64,000 nt of DNA, taken from NCBI RefSeq assembly GCF_013401555.1, contig NZ_CP058552.1, forward strand, positions 3,534,001 through 3,598,000, written 5' to 3'. This DNA comes from Paenibacillus sp. E222. GTDB taxonomy: Bacteria; Bacillota; Bacilli; Paenibacillales; Paenibacillaceae. The notes beneath the pieces are model-generated. The model ran no database searches. It was not told the DNA's origin and saw nothing but the letters and a program-made list of their open reading frames with translations. Made by a program: the position numbers and the translations under genes. Of the stretch, positions 41,271 through 49,925 are shown piece after piece (position 1 is the stretch's first letter; the number at the start of each line of letters is the position of its first letter).

Positions 41271-41324
41271 CATGATTTCCTTTTGAAAATGACGTTTTTT
41301 TAGAATATAGAAAAGCTTTGCAAA

Positions 41325-43430
41325 TTAGGTCCTGAAACGCTGAATCAGCTCGAGCAGTTCCTGTGTAAGCTTAGCAAGCGCAGCAGAGGCGGCTGTAACT
41401 TCTTCCATCGCTGCAAGCTGCTCCTCGGAGGCAGCTGCCACACTTGAGGCGTGATCTGCCGTCTCGTGACCTATGGTTTTGAGCTGTTCCAATGTGGCGT
41501 CCACCTGTTGTGATCCAGCAGACATTTGCTCAGCGATGGCGGAGACATCCTCAATCTGGATATTCACATCGGAAATCTGTGAAGAAATAGAGAGGAACAG
41601 TTCTCCACTTTCGTTAATTACATCGGCAATATGAAGGACTTCGGAATTTCCTTTTTCCATATTTGTGACAAGGGAGAGTACTTCTTGTTGAACAGTATGA
41701 ATCAATACTGCGATCTGTTCGGCGGATGTGCGTGACTGTTCGGCCAAATTGCGAATTTCAGATGCTACCACACCGAATCCACGTCCGTGCTCGCCTGCTC
41801 GCGAAGCTTCAATTGATGCGTTAAGGGCAAGAAGATTAGTTTGGCGACTTACTTCACTGATCATGTCTGTTATGTTCCCAATCTGCGCCGAACGCTGACG
41901 AAAGTTCTCCAGTGCAGACATGGACCCCTGTGCAGAAGAAGTCGCAGAGTCCACCATTCGCATAGCAGACTGAATCTTGTCCGATCCTGCCGCAGTTTGG
42001 TCAGCCACGCTTCGCGAAGATTCAGCTACATCTGCTGCGGCTTGTGCAATGCGGCCAATACCTGTCGTAATCTCATTCATGGCACGTGAAGTTTCTTGAA
42101 GCTCATGCATTTGCGTGCCGGCTTTTTGAGCAACGTCCTGACCTGTTGAAGCAATGACCTCAGCGGCCTTACCCGTTTCCTCTGCACTGGCTGTCAGCTG
42201 TTGGGAAGTGGAACCCACAGATAAAGCATGCTCCGATATCACGGAAATGGTATGGCGGAGCGTATCCATCATCTGATTCAAATGGCCTGACATCACGCCG
42301 AACTCATCTTTGGAATAGACAGGAAGCTTCTGTGTAAGATCTCCATCTGCGAGTTGCCCGGCAACCGTATTGACCCGATTCACTTGCCTTACAATGTACA
42401 GGATTGTGTAAGTCACAACACCACCAAGCAACAGCAAAGCGAGAAACGCAATGATAACGGACCAGGTCAGGCTATCGTAGAAGGGTTGCAAAATATGACG
42501 TTTGGGCAGGGCTGACACGAGATACCAGTTCGAATCCGTTCCTTGCAACTGAGCAGGCTCCGCAATAAACAGTTCTTGCTCTGATCCATCCGTGACGTAA
42601 AACTGGCGCTCGCCTGTTTGAATCCGTTTAATGACGTTTTGAATCTCTGTCGGGATTACTGCGTCTTCCTTGGCCAATTCCGGATGGGTTCCATGCGCAG
42701 CTATTTTTCCATCACTTGTAATCAGCATCGCGTAGCCGTTATCCGGATTTAGTGAAGATATATTCTGTTGAAAGCGTTCAATGGAGAAGTCGGCTCCGAC
42801 AATGCCAAGAAACGTATTATTTTCATCCAGTAAAGGCAGGACGATGGAGACAAGCAAAGTTTCCTTTCCAGATACGGTGTAGGTGGTTGGCTCAGACCAG
42901 TAGGCGGATTTACTCTTTTTGGGCTCCTGGTAATACCTGCTGGTTTTACCTTCTCCCTCATAGGTCGTCAGAGGTTCCACGTGCAGGGTATTCCCATCAC
43001 GTATCACGTAAGGAACGAAGCGGCCGGTGTCATCGTCATAAACGGTCTTATTCATATTCTCTGTATCTTTTCCGTCGAACGCATCAGGTTCCCAACCGGT
43101 ATAAAATCCGAAAACCTTATCATCTTTTTTTAAGTATTGTTCCAGAAGGTGGACGATCTCTTTGCGGTCAAGCGACCCTGTACGAGCCGAATCCACTAAT
43201 GTGGTACTTATGGTATCAAGGGTGTTTTTCACTTGGTTCATTTCAACCATGAATTCATTTTGGGCTCGGTCTGATGCTTGTGCAGCAACAGTTTCACCGT
43301 ACTGAACGCTCTTGTCGTAGATCATTTTGGTATTAAATGCAATGAGTGTTCCAATACAGCACAATAATACGACTCCCAGTAACAGTCCGAGTTTGACAGC
43401 CAGTTTGCGATCGCTCAGAAACTTTATCAT
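41325..43430 (-). CDS. Methyl-accepting chemotaxis protein with dCache-type sensor
   Basis: 701 residues. A first membrane helix (~11-30) is followed by an extracellular double-Cache sensor of about 290 residues (FGFYTGWEPDAFDGKD, YWSEPTTYTVSGKETLLVSIVLPL, FLGIVGADFSIERFQQ). A second helix (~325-350), a HAMP domain (VNTVAGQLADGDLTQKL..DEFGVMSGHLNQM) and a long helical signalling domain follow, with the hairpin tip EVSRQTNLLALNASIEASRAGEHGRGFGVVASEIRNLAEQS. Attractant binding is likely small organic ligands; not determinable. GGGGGGATC precedes the ATG. Monocistronic. Confidence 0.95.
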   Translation of the reverse strand: MIKFLSDRKLAVKLGLLLGVVLLCCIGTLIAFNTKMIYDKSVQYGETVAAQASDRAQNEFMVEMNQVKNTLDTISTTLVDSARTGSLDRKEIVHLLEQYLKKDDKVFGFYTGWEPDAFDGKDTENMNKTVYDDDTGRFVPYVIRDGNTLHVEPLTTYEGEGKTSRYYQEPKKSKSAYWSEPTTYTVSGKETLLVSIVLPLLDENNTFLGIVGADFSIERFQQNISSLNPDNGYAMLITSDGKIAAHGTHPELAKEDAVIPTEIQNVIKRIQTGERQFYVTDGSEQELFIAEPAQLQGTDSNWYLVSALPKRHILQPFYDSLTWSVIIAFLALLLLGGVVTYTILYIVRQVNRVNTVAGQLADGDLTQKLPVYSKDEFGVMSGHLNQMMDTLRHTISVISEHALSVGSTSQQLTASAEETGKAAEVIASTGQDVAQKAGTQMHELQETSRAMNEITTGIGRIAQAAADVAESSRSVADQTAAGSDKIQSAMRMVDSATSSAQGSMSALENFRQRSAQIGNITDMISEVSRQTNLLALNASIEASRAGEHGRGFGVVASEIRNLAEQSRTSAEQIAVLIHTVQQEVLSLVTNMEKGNSEVLHIADVINESGELFLSISSQISDVNIQIEDVSAIAEQMSAGSQQVDATLEQLKTIGHETADHASSVAAASEEQLAAMEEVTAASAALAKLTQELLELIQRFRT

Positions 43431-43550
43431 GTGATCCCCCCAGGTTTCTCTTTAGGTGTACGATGTGTTATTCAGTTCTCCGAAAGGGAGTGTATATTTT
43501 ATATCGTTACTTGGGGGTTCATAATGTATATTCAGGTAAAAAAACACGTA

Positions 43551-43587
43551 AAAAAACAGCTGCCGAGAAAATCTCGGACAGCTGTTT
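43551..43587 (-). terminator. Terminator of rpsD (minus strand)
   Basis: AACAGCTGTCCGAGA-TTT-TCTCGGCAGCTGTT then a T-run on the minus strand. Confidence 0.9.
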
Positions 43588-43615
43588 GGTGTGAAGCTTA
43601 ATGAAATTGCAACGA

Positions 43616-44215
43616 TTAACGGTTGTAGAACTCGACGATTTGTTTTTCGTCGATGTCTTGGGACAATTCCGAACGCTCAGGCAAACGAATAAATTTACCT
43701 TCCAGAGCAGTATCGTTGAATTCTACGTATGCCGGAAGATGCGAACGGTTTTCCAAAGCTTCCTTAACGGAAGAAAGACCGCGGCTTCTTTCACGCAGGC
43801 TGATAACGTCGCCAGTGCTTACTTGGTAAGAAGCGATGTCAACTTTTTTGCCGTTTACAGTTACGTGACCGTGGGATACCAACTGACGCGAACCAGCGCG
43901 GGAGTTAGCAAATCCAAGGCGGTATACGAGGTTATCAAGGCGGCTCTCAAGCAAGAACATGAAGTTTTCACCCGCGATACCTTGCATTTTTTGCGCTTTA
44001 GCAAAGAGAGTGCGGAATTGCTTCTCGCCCAAACCGTACATGTGACGCAGTTTTTGTTTTTCTTGCAATTGCATACCGTAGTTGCTCATTTTTCTCCGTT
44101 GGTTTGCTCCGTGCTGACCTGGAGGGAAAGGACGTTTCAATTCTTTGCCTGTTCCGCTCAGGGAAATGCCGAGGCGACGGCTCAATTTAAATTTAGGACC
44201 AGTGTAACGTGCCAT
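43616..44215 (-). CDS. rpsD: 30S ribosomal protein S4
   Basis: 199 residues, standard length. Binds 16S rRNA early in 30S assembly. [54 protein letters not shown], and the S4 RNA-binding domain [40 protein letters not shown] are all present. No zinc-binding Cys set, so it is the Cys-free form. It is transcribed alone from its own promoter with a ~185-base leader, as in B. subtilis, where S4 represses its own synthesis. AAGGAG precedes the ATG. Confidence 0.98.
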   Translation of the reverse strand: MARYTGPKFKLSRRLGISLSGTGKELKRPFPPGQHGANQRRKMSNYGMQLQEKQKLRHMYGLGEKQFRTLFAKAQKMQGIAGENFMFLLESRLDNLVYRLGFANSRAGSRQLVSHGHVTVNGKKVDIASYQVSTGDVISLRERSRGLSSVKEALENRSHLPAYVEFNDTALEGKFIRLPERSELSQDIDEKQIVEFYNR

Positions 44216-44402
44216 GTTTAAAGTAGCTCCTTTTTAGTTAAAGTTCATATAGGGCTCTGTTTGCGCTCCAATTTGTTGATGCGGGCTAGGCCACGCATAA
44301 GACGATCAGAAAAGTTCAGCCGCTGTCCTGAAAGCAACAAAAAGAATGAGGGTGACACAACCGGTAATGCCCAAATTTAAAGACCCATTAGTAGTCTTCA
44401 TC
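44216..44402 (-). ncRNA. Candidate S4 autoregulatory leader of rpsD
   Basis: The ~185-base untranslated region between the rpsD promoter and start contains several complementary segments (for example GTTGATG..CATCAAC and GCGTGGC..GCCCGC) and no open frame. Firmicute rpsD genes are known to carry an S4-binding leader. The consensus structure was not checked. Confidence 0.4.
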
Positions 44403-44409
44403 AACAATT

Positions 44410-44438
44410 TATTTTACAGTTTAATAGAACCAAAGTCA
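44410..44438 (-). promoter_or_regulatory. Promoter of rpsD
   Basis: On the minus strand TTGACT (44433-44438), a 17-base spacer and TAAAAT (44410-44415). Confidence 0.75.
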
Positions 44439-44678
44439 AGCTTGTGATAAAAGCAAAAAAACGTCTAAATTTGTCGATAGGTCATTAGGCCCAAAAAAAT
44501 GGGACAATTTTCTGAAATATGGATGCAAAAAAGCTTTAAAGAGAGTAAAATAGATTGTATCTTAACTTTAAATGATCTTGTACATTAAGGTTATCGCATA
44601 GGATTTGCAGGTTTGCGATAACGTCTGCAGATTAATGCATCCGAGTGGATGCAAAAACGGTGCAAAGGAGCGCCTGAC
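44439..44678. other. Upstream region of the GGDEF gene, no gene seen
   Basis: About 240 AT-rich bases between divergent rpsD and the GGDEF gene. No regulatory site is recognised. Confidence 0.45.
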
Positions 44679-46658
44679 ATGTTAGAACATCTAAGAAGTA
44701 AAACAGCCAGCTTGAATTCGCGAAGTTCGGGCGATTCCGCATCTTCTGCCGCTCCTCACGAAGCGCATATATTTTGGATGCAAAAAATGGACATCACACC
44801 TTTTGATTTTTCATATTTGGGGAGCCTGTTGCAGCAAGCATACACCGACTGGCATGCCCAGCGGCGGCCACACTCAGACAGATCATCGATAATATACAAC
44901 GTATGGAATACAGAAGGGATCTGTATGGGGCAAGGGAATGAAGGGGTTCCATTGCTTGATGTACATTCGACTGTGATGCAATGCCTTGAATCGGGACAGG
45001 CCCAGTCGTTACGTGGAACTACTGAAAATGGAGAGTATCATCTAATGGCTGAACCGCTGTTCTCCAGAACAAATAGGGATATGTTTGCTGTCTTCACTGC
45101 TGTAACCTACGAGCAAAATCGAGATGACACGTCTGAAGCTGTTGTTCGATCGGAGGCATTGCATTATCGTACCTGCTTTTACCGAAGATTTGAATACATA
45201 TTTATGACGGATCTATTACATGCTCATGAACAAACGGCTCGTGAAGATCATCGAAGGTCGATTCTGTTCCAAATCGTTCAACGGATGCATGACAAAATGG
45301 ATGTGGACGCCATATTGGATGAAGTATTTGACAGCATTGACTACTTATATCCAACGACCCGCATGACATTGTATATGTCTCAGGATCAGAGCAGCCTCAA
45401 CCCACGCATCAAACCGCTGCTTGTTCATGAACGTGGAGAAGACATCTGTGTACAATCGTTCATGGAAGGCAAGCTCATTGTTGTTCGATCGGATGAAGGT
45501 GAACATCGTATTCTGGAGGTTGGTCTTCCTCTAAAAGGCAAACAAGGGATCTATGGTGTATTTCATATTGAGATGAATGAGGAGCTAATGGAAGATTCAG
45601 ATTTGCAGCTGATTACGATGATGGCGGATACAGCAGGAACTGCTTTTGAAAATGCCAAGCTGCACGAACAATCGAATATGTTGATCCAGGAACTTCGTCT
45701 AATCAACGATCTGACACAACGTTTGAACAAAAGCCTGCAGCTAATGGAGATCTACCAAATCTCCGAGCAGGAGTTAAAGGACATCTTCCAGGCTGAATCT
45801 TGTTGTATTCTGCAATTGAATGATAGTACGAATCACTTCGAAGTGATGTCATCGAATATAAATGAGTTATGTCGCAAAACGTTTCCTATGGACTATGGAA
45901 TCGCAGGTTTGCTCTATCAAACCGAAGAACCACTCATCCTATCCAATTATGCAAAATACGATAAAGTGTCATCGGTTTTCATGGATCTTACCGGCTCCCT
46001 GTCATTGATCGCTTCACCCGTTCGGGTGAATGGGGAAGTGAAGGGTGCCATTTTGCTGGGACATCCGAAAAAGCAGTATTTTTCGTACGATAATTACCGT
46101 CTGCTGCAGATGCTGTCCATTCATATTGGACTTGCTCTCTCCAATGCTACCCTCCACGCCGAGGTACGACGTTTGGCAAACCTGGATATGCTGACAGGAC
46201 TATATGTGAGGCATTACCTGGATACTGTGATCCATGAACGTCAGGCTCACGAATTCTGTGGTTCATTGGTTGTTGTGGACATCGACCAGTTTAAGCAGGT
46301 GAATGACACGTTTGGACACCAAACCGGTGATCAGGTATTGAAACAGGTGAGCGACATTGTAACGAGTTCTGTCCGGCCCGAGGACATCTGTGCCAGATGG
46401 GGCGGGGAAGAGCTGGCCATCTATATGCCTCAGATTGGTGCTCGTCAGGCACTGGAATATGCAGAAATCATTCGTACCAGGGTTGCTGAAGAGACAAGGC
46501 CTTCCGTGACCGTATCCAGCGGTATTGCCGAATGGAACTGGATGGATGAGAAGGTTAGTGTGGAATCGTTATTTTACCGGGCTGATATGGCTCTGTACGA
46601 TGCGAAGCATGGTGGTCGTAACCGAATCGTCATGGAAAAACAGGAAGTTACACGTTAA
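44679..46658 (+). CDS. GAF-domain diguanylate cyclase (GGDEF)
   Basis: 659 residues from ATG 44679 (AAAGGAG upstream). Cytosolic, no membrane helix. Two GAF-like sensor regions are visible (about 205-335, starting ILFQIVQRMHDKMDVDAILDEVFDSI, and 345-490, starting LINDLTQRLNKSLQLMEIYQISEQEL). The GGDEF domain begins LANLDMLTGLYVRHYLD near 500; its active site is RWGGEEL (GGEEL at 575-579) and the inhibitory I-site RPED at 566-569 stands exactly five residues before it. It should make cyclic di-GMP with product inhibition. The N-terminal ~200 residues are unassigned. Confidence 0.92.
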   Translation: MLEHLRSKTASLNSRSSGDSASSAAPHEAHIFWMQKMDITPFDFSYLGSLLQQAYTDWHAQRRPHSDRSSIIYNVWNTEGICMGQGNEGVPLLDVHSTVMQCLESGQAQSLRGTTENGEYHLMAEPLFSRTNRDMFAVFTAVTYEQNRDDTSEAVVRSEALHYRTCFYRRFEYIFMTDLLHAHEQTAREDHRRSILFQIVQRMHDKMDVDAILDEVFDSIDYLYPTTRMTLYMSQDQSSLNPRIKPLLVHERGEDICVQSFMEGKLIVVRSDEGEHRILEVGLPLKGKQGIYGVFHIEMNEELMEDSDLQLITMMADTAGTAFENAKLHEQSNMLIQELRLINDLTQRLNKSLQLMEIYQISEQELKDIFQAESCCILQLNDSTNHFEVMSSNINELCRKTFPMDYGIAGLLYQTEEPLILSNYAKYDKVSSVFMDLTGSLSLIASPVRVNGEVKGAILLGHPKKQYFSYDNYRLLQMLSIHIGLALSNATLHAEVRRLANLDMLTGLYVRHYLDTVIHERQAHEFCGSLVVVDIDQFKQVNDTFGHQTGDQVLKQVSDIVTSSVRPEDICARWGGEELAIYMPQIGARQALEYAEIIRTRVAEETRPSVTVSSGIAEWNWMDEKVSVESLFYRADMALYDAKHGGRNRIVMEKQEVTR

Positions 46659-46702
46659 GAGAGGACTATTCCGATTTCGGAGTCGTCCTCTCTTTATTTT
46701 TT
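46656..46702 (+). terminator. Terminator after the GGDEF gene
   Basis: AAGAGAGGAC..CCGA-TTT-CGG..GTCCTCTCTTTATTTTTTT. Confidence 0.9.
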
Positions 46703-46790
46703 TGAAGAGGCGATGCCAAAGGAAGGAAGTATAAGCAAATAAGGGAGGGGCAGGCTATGGAGAAAGTTTGATGGAAAGGTGGAATAGAAT

Positions 46791-47648
46791 ATGTTGAACC
46801 GTCGGTATATGCGTGGACTATTGTTAACTCTGAGCATGGTTGTGTTGTGTGCTCCTGGTTGTGGATTGTTAGAGCGGGATCGAACTCCCGAGGAATTATT
46901 TTCACTGGCTTTATCAGGAATTGCAGGTAAAGAAAAGCTGAGTTTTGATGGGGAAGCGGGATTGCGACGTGAAAGCAGCGGGCTGTTCGAAAATCAGTTC
47001 AAATTTGAGGGCAAACTGGAGGATCATGATCGCTTGACCTTGCAAACGAGGTTGCCTGGAGCTGTAACTGCTGCCGGAACGGGAGTAAATGCTGCTGCTG
47101 TTAACAATAATGGGCAACCAAGCGGATTCAGTGCATCTTTTGAACGAAAACGAGGACAATGGATGGCTCTAACTGCCCAACATGAGCCCCTGCGCGGATC
47201 GCTGTCCCGTTTTAATCCCATCGCGCAAATGGAAAGTATCGATCGGTTGAACAAAACGATTACGTCCGAGTACGGTTCAGGTCGTCGAACGAAAATACTG
47301 CGAATTGAACTCGCGCCGAAAGACGCTAAAACCTTAGCACTCGCACAGCTTAACGACGAGATGGATGCAATCCGGGCAGAATATATGCATAAGGCAGCTG
47401 CGGTTAAGGGAGACAAACAGGCGAAGCTGGAGAAGGATTTGAACAAAGTGTGGGAGCAAGGGGAAGCATCGATGCAAGAGATGATGAAACAGGCCGAGGT
47501 ACAGACGGTGTATCATCTTACCATAGATCGGAAAAGCAGCTTGCCCTTGCGACTTTCCTCCGAAAGCCAGGTGAGCTATAAGGACATGAACAGGAAATTG
47601 AATAAAGAAGCTCTTGTCACAGATGTAAACTTCAGGGCTTATGAGTAG
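46791..47648 (+). CDS. Lipoprotein, unknown function
   Basis: 285 residues. A signal peptide with lipobox CAPGC gives lipidated Cys at residue 24. The mature protein is rich in charged residues and begins GLLERDRTPEELFSLALSGIAGKEKLSFDGEAGLRR; the later part has two helical segments (DAKTLALAQLNDEMDAIRAEYMHKAAAVKGDKQAKLEKDLNKVWEQGEASMQEMMKQ). It ends with a beta-rich stretch (TVYHLTIDRKSSLPLRLSSES). The layout recalls LppX/LolA-like convex beta folds with an inserted helical hairpin, but I cannot name a family. GGAAAGGTGG precedes the start codon. Confidence 0.72.
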   Translation: MLNRRYMRGLLLTLSMVVLCAPGCGLLERDRTPEELFSLALSGIAGKEKLSFDGEAGLRRESSGLFENQFKFEGKLEDHDRLTLQTRLPGAVTAAGTGVNAAAVNNNGQPSGFSASFERKRGQWMALTAQHEPLRGSLSRFNPIAQMESIDRLNKTITSEYGSGRRTKILRIELAPKDAKTLALAQLNDEMDAIRAEYMHKAAAVKGDKQAKLEKDLNKVWEQGEASMQEMMKQAEVQTVYHLTIDRKSSLPLRLSSESQVSYKDMNRKLNKEALVTDVNFRAYE

Positions 47649-47669
47649 ATGAGTTGCGGGACTGCCTGC

Positions 47670-47697
47670 TGACGGGATCGTTGTAGCGTGCTACAAT
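47670..47697 (+). promoter_or_regulatory. Promoter of the M29 aminopeptidase gene with an overlapping palindrome
   Basis: CTGACG, 17 bases, then TACAAT (47692-47697). TTGTAGC-GT-GCTACAA (47681-47696) is a 7-bp-arm palindrome covering most of the spacer and the -10, a possible repressor site. Confidence 0.5.
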
Positions 47698-47758
47698 AGT
47701 ATCGTAATTTACCGTTGTTCAATTCAAGGGATGGCGGATGACAGGAGGAGTTTACACG

Positions 47759-48874
47759 ATGAAGGACCCAAGAATTCAGAAGCTCGCAGCTAATTTGGTG
47801 GGCTACTCTGTAGATGTACAGCCCGGCGAGAATGTGCTGGTTGAGATGATCGGCACGGAACGTGATCTGATGAACGCAATCATTGAAGAAGTAGGCAAAA
47901 AGGGCGGTAACGTCTTTGTACAGCTGACTGACAAAACAGTACAGCGTGCCATGCTCAAAAATGCAACAGAAGAAATGATGAAAACCTGGGCAGAGATCGA
48001 TCTGAACCGGATGAAGCAAATGGATTGTTACATCGGTATCCGTGCAGGGGAGAATGTGAATGATCTGTCCGATGTACCGGAAGAGAAAATGAAAATGTAC
48101 AATTCACTGTATTCCCATCCGGTACATAGCGAGCAGCGGGTAAAACATACAAAATGGGTTGTGCTTCGTTACCCGAATGCAAGTATGGCACAGCTGGCGA
48201 ATACAAGTACAGAAGCGTTTGAAGATTTCTACTTCGACGTATGTAACCTGGATTACGCTAAAATGGACAAAGCACAGGATTCACTGGCTAACCTGATGAA
48301 ACGCACGGATAAAGTCCGTATTACTGGACCAGGGACAGATCTGAGCTTCTCCATTAAAGATATCGGCGCAGAGAAATGTTCCGGGCAAAAAAATATTCCG
48401 GATGGCGAAGTGTACAGTGCCCCTGTACGTGATTCCGTGAACGGAACGATTAGTTATAACGCGCCAACGTTGTATAACGGCATTACTTTTGAGAATATCA
48501 AGTTCACCTTCAAAGACGGTAAAATTGTTGAAGCAACAAGCAACGATACAGACCGCATCAATGAAATTCTGAATTCAGATGATGGCGCTCGTTATATCGG
48601 TGAATTCGCCATCGGATTCAATCCGCATATCCTGCACCCGATGAAGGACATTCTGTTTGATGAAAAAATTGCAGGCAGCTTGCACTTTACGCCAGGCCAG
48701 GCATATGAAGAAACAGATAACGGAAACCGTTCCTCCATTCACTGGGATCTGGTGTTGATCCAGCGTCCAGACTACGGTGGTGGCGAAATTTATTTTGATG
48801 ATGTACTGATCCGTAAAGACGGTATTTTCGTTATTCCTGAGCTGGAATGCCTCAATCCGGATAACCTGAAGTAG
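47759..48874 (+). CDS. M29-family aminopeptidase (thermophilic aminopeptidase, AmpS type)
   Basis: 371 residues from ATG 47759 (AGGAGGAG 8 bases upstream). Cytosolic metallopeptidase releasing N-terminal residues. Family features are the N-terminal LAANLVGYSVDVQPGENVLVEM, a middle domain with KHTKWVVLRYPNASMAQLA, and the metal-binding C-terminal region: FSIKDIGAEKCSGQKNIPDGEVYSAPVRDSVNG (E ligand), GARYIGEFAIGFNPHI (E ligand), KIAGSLHFTPGQAYEETDNGNRSSIHWDLV (H ligands) and GGGEIYFDDVLIRKDGIF (D ligand). Monocistronic; neighbouring genes are unrelated. Confidence 0.95.
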   Translation: MKDPRIQKLAANLVGYSVDVQPGENVLVEMIGTERDLMNAIIEEVGKKGGNVFVQLTDKTVQRAMLKNATEEMMKTWAEIDLNRMKQMDCYIGIRAGENVNDLSDVPEEKMKMYNSLYSHPVHSEQRVKHTKWVVLRYPNASMAQLANTSTEAFEDFYFDVCNLDYAKMDKAQDSLANLMKRTDKVRITGPGTDLSFSIKDIGAEKCSGQKNIPDGEVYSAPVRDSVNGTISYNAPTLYNGITFENIKFTFKDGKIVEATSNDTDRINEILNSDDGARYIGEFAIGFNPHILHPMKDILFDEKIAGSLHFTPGQAYEETDNGNRSSIHWDLVLIQRPDYGGGEIYFDDVLIRKDGIFVIPELECLNPDNLK

Positions 48875-48970
48875 GAACCGTATTTTGCTGTTGCTAGGAA
48901 AGCGGATTCACGGTATCATGTAGTGGTAATTAATAGATGATATCAAAAGTGAAAAGACGGAGGGATTCCT

Positions 48971-49216
48971 ATGTCGAGTAATAACGCAGCGGTAGTTGAA
49001 ATTGCTCAAACAGCGAGCAAATTTACTTCTTCAATCGTACTTCATTCAGAGAACAAGTATATCGATGTAAAAAGTATTCTCGGGCTGTTTACAACGCTGA
49101 TCAGCACGCACAGCTATGAACTGCACGTTCATGGCCCGGATGCAGCTGAGGCCAAAGCAGCTATGTCAGAAGTATTTGCCAAACATGGACTGAATGTGAG
49201 TATTGCATCCGAGTAA
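48971..49216 (+). CDS. HPr-like protein lacking the catalytic His but retaining the regulatory Ser (Crh-like)
   Basis: 81 residues from an ATG after GACGGAGGG. The HPr fold is clear: IAQTASKFTSSIVLHSENKYIDVKSILGLFTTLISTHSYELHVHGPDAAEAKAAM aligns with HPr (VQTASKY..I.LEY..K.VNLKSIMGVMSL). The segment that should hold the phosphohistidine (GIHARPA) is SSNNAAV, so His15 is absent and PTS phosphotransfer is impossible. The HPrK target Ser46 is retained as S35 in VKSILG. This is the residue pattern of Crh, the CcpA corepressor of Bacillus. Its N-terminus is about 11 residues shorter than HPr, and a Glu at 10 replaces a core hydrophobic. Confidence 0.78.
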   Translation: MSSNNAAVVEIAQTASKFTSSIVLHSENKYIDVKSILGLFTTLISTHSYELHVHGPDAAEAKAAMSEVFAKHGLNVSIASE

Positions 49217-49229
49217 TGGCACTAAGAAG

Positions 49230-49262
49230 CATCTCTGCCTGTTATGGCAGAGATGTTTTTTT
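49230..49262 (+). terminator. Terminator after the HPr-like gene
   Basis: CATCTCTGCC-TGTTAT-GGCAGAGATG followed by seven T. Confidence 0.92.
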
Positions 49263-49440
49263 GCATGAGATCATTCAGTTGTGCGGCAAGACCTCTCTAA
49301 AATAGGGAGATTAGGCAAGAATAAAGCTGTTCATGATCTATGGTTATTTTGGTCAGGTTCTTGTATTAGCTCCTGATTTCGTCTAATATTAGAGGTAGAA
49401 CGTCTTTACGCGATTTTTGGGACATAGGGGGGAAAAATGC

Positions 49441-49734
49441 ATGACTTCATCTGATCTGCAGGACCAGTTGCACTTGAAAGCGATCAGTCTTCTTCAAGAA
49501 GATGCAGATAAAATACAGAAGCTTATTGAAGTACAGATGGAGAATCTGGCTACCCGCTACTGCCCTCTCTATGAGGAAGTATTGGATACACAGATGTATG
49601 GGTTCTCCAAGGAAGTCGATTTTGCTGTTCGTGCAGGGCTTCTTCCAGAAGGTGCAGGTAAGCAGCTGGTAAGCGCGCTTGAGCGGAATCTGGCAATTCT
49701 ATATGAAGCTTTGAACAAGAAGAATGAGCAATAG
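49441..49734 (+). CDS. ylaN: YlaN family protein (Fur-interacting, essential in some Firmicutes)
   Basis: 97 residues from ATG 49441, 8 bases after GGGGGG. The sequence LKAISLLQEDADKIQKLIEVQMENL, CPLYEEVLDTQMYGFSKEVDFAVRAGLL and LVSALERNLAILYEALNKK matches B. subtilis/S. aureus YlaN over its whole length. The short helical protein has been reported to bind Fur and adjust the iron response, and to be conditionally essential. The only visible Fur box in the window is far away, at 3226. Monocistronic with its own terminator. Confidence 0.95.
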   Translation: MTSSDLQDQLHLKAISLLQEDADKIQKLIEVQMENLATRYCPLYEEVLDTQMYGFSKEVDFAVRAGLLPEGAGKQLVSALERNLAILYEALNKKNEQ

Positions 49735-49762
49735 CCTGCAATAGCGCGGGTCAGAATAGAAG

Positions 49763-49789
49763 GCATGCAGGTGTTTGCATGCTTTTTTT
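49763..49789 (+). terminator. Terminator after ylaN
   Basis: GCATGCA..TGCATGC stem followed by TTTTTTTG. Confidence 0.88.
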
Positions 49790-49841
49790 GTGCGCCTGGA
49801 TCGGACAGTTCCTCTGATGTGATTCAGGCAAAGGGAATCAT

Positions 49842-49880
49842 AAAAGGCAGTCTGGAAATGCGATTTCCAGGCTGCCTTTT
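49842..49880 (-). terminator. Terminator of the cation exchanger gene (minus strand)
   Basis: AAAAGGCAGCCTGGAAAT-CGC-ATTTCCAGACTGCCTTTT, a long near-perfect stem, with T-run on both strands. Confidence 0.88.
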
Positions 49881-49925
49881 ACGCGCTGATTGTTTAGTCA
49901 ATCATTTAGGGTGATGGGAGTACTG

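Noticed and set aside
43601..44221. 206-residue + strand frame over rpsD
   Set aside because: It lies fully opposite rpsD, and its composition is that of a shadow frame.
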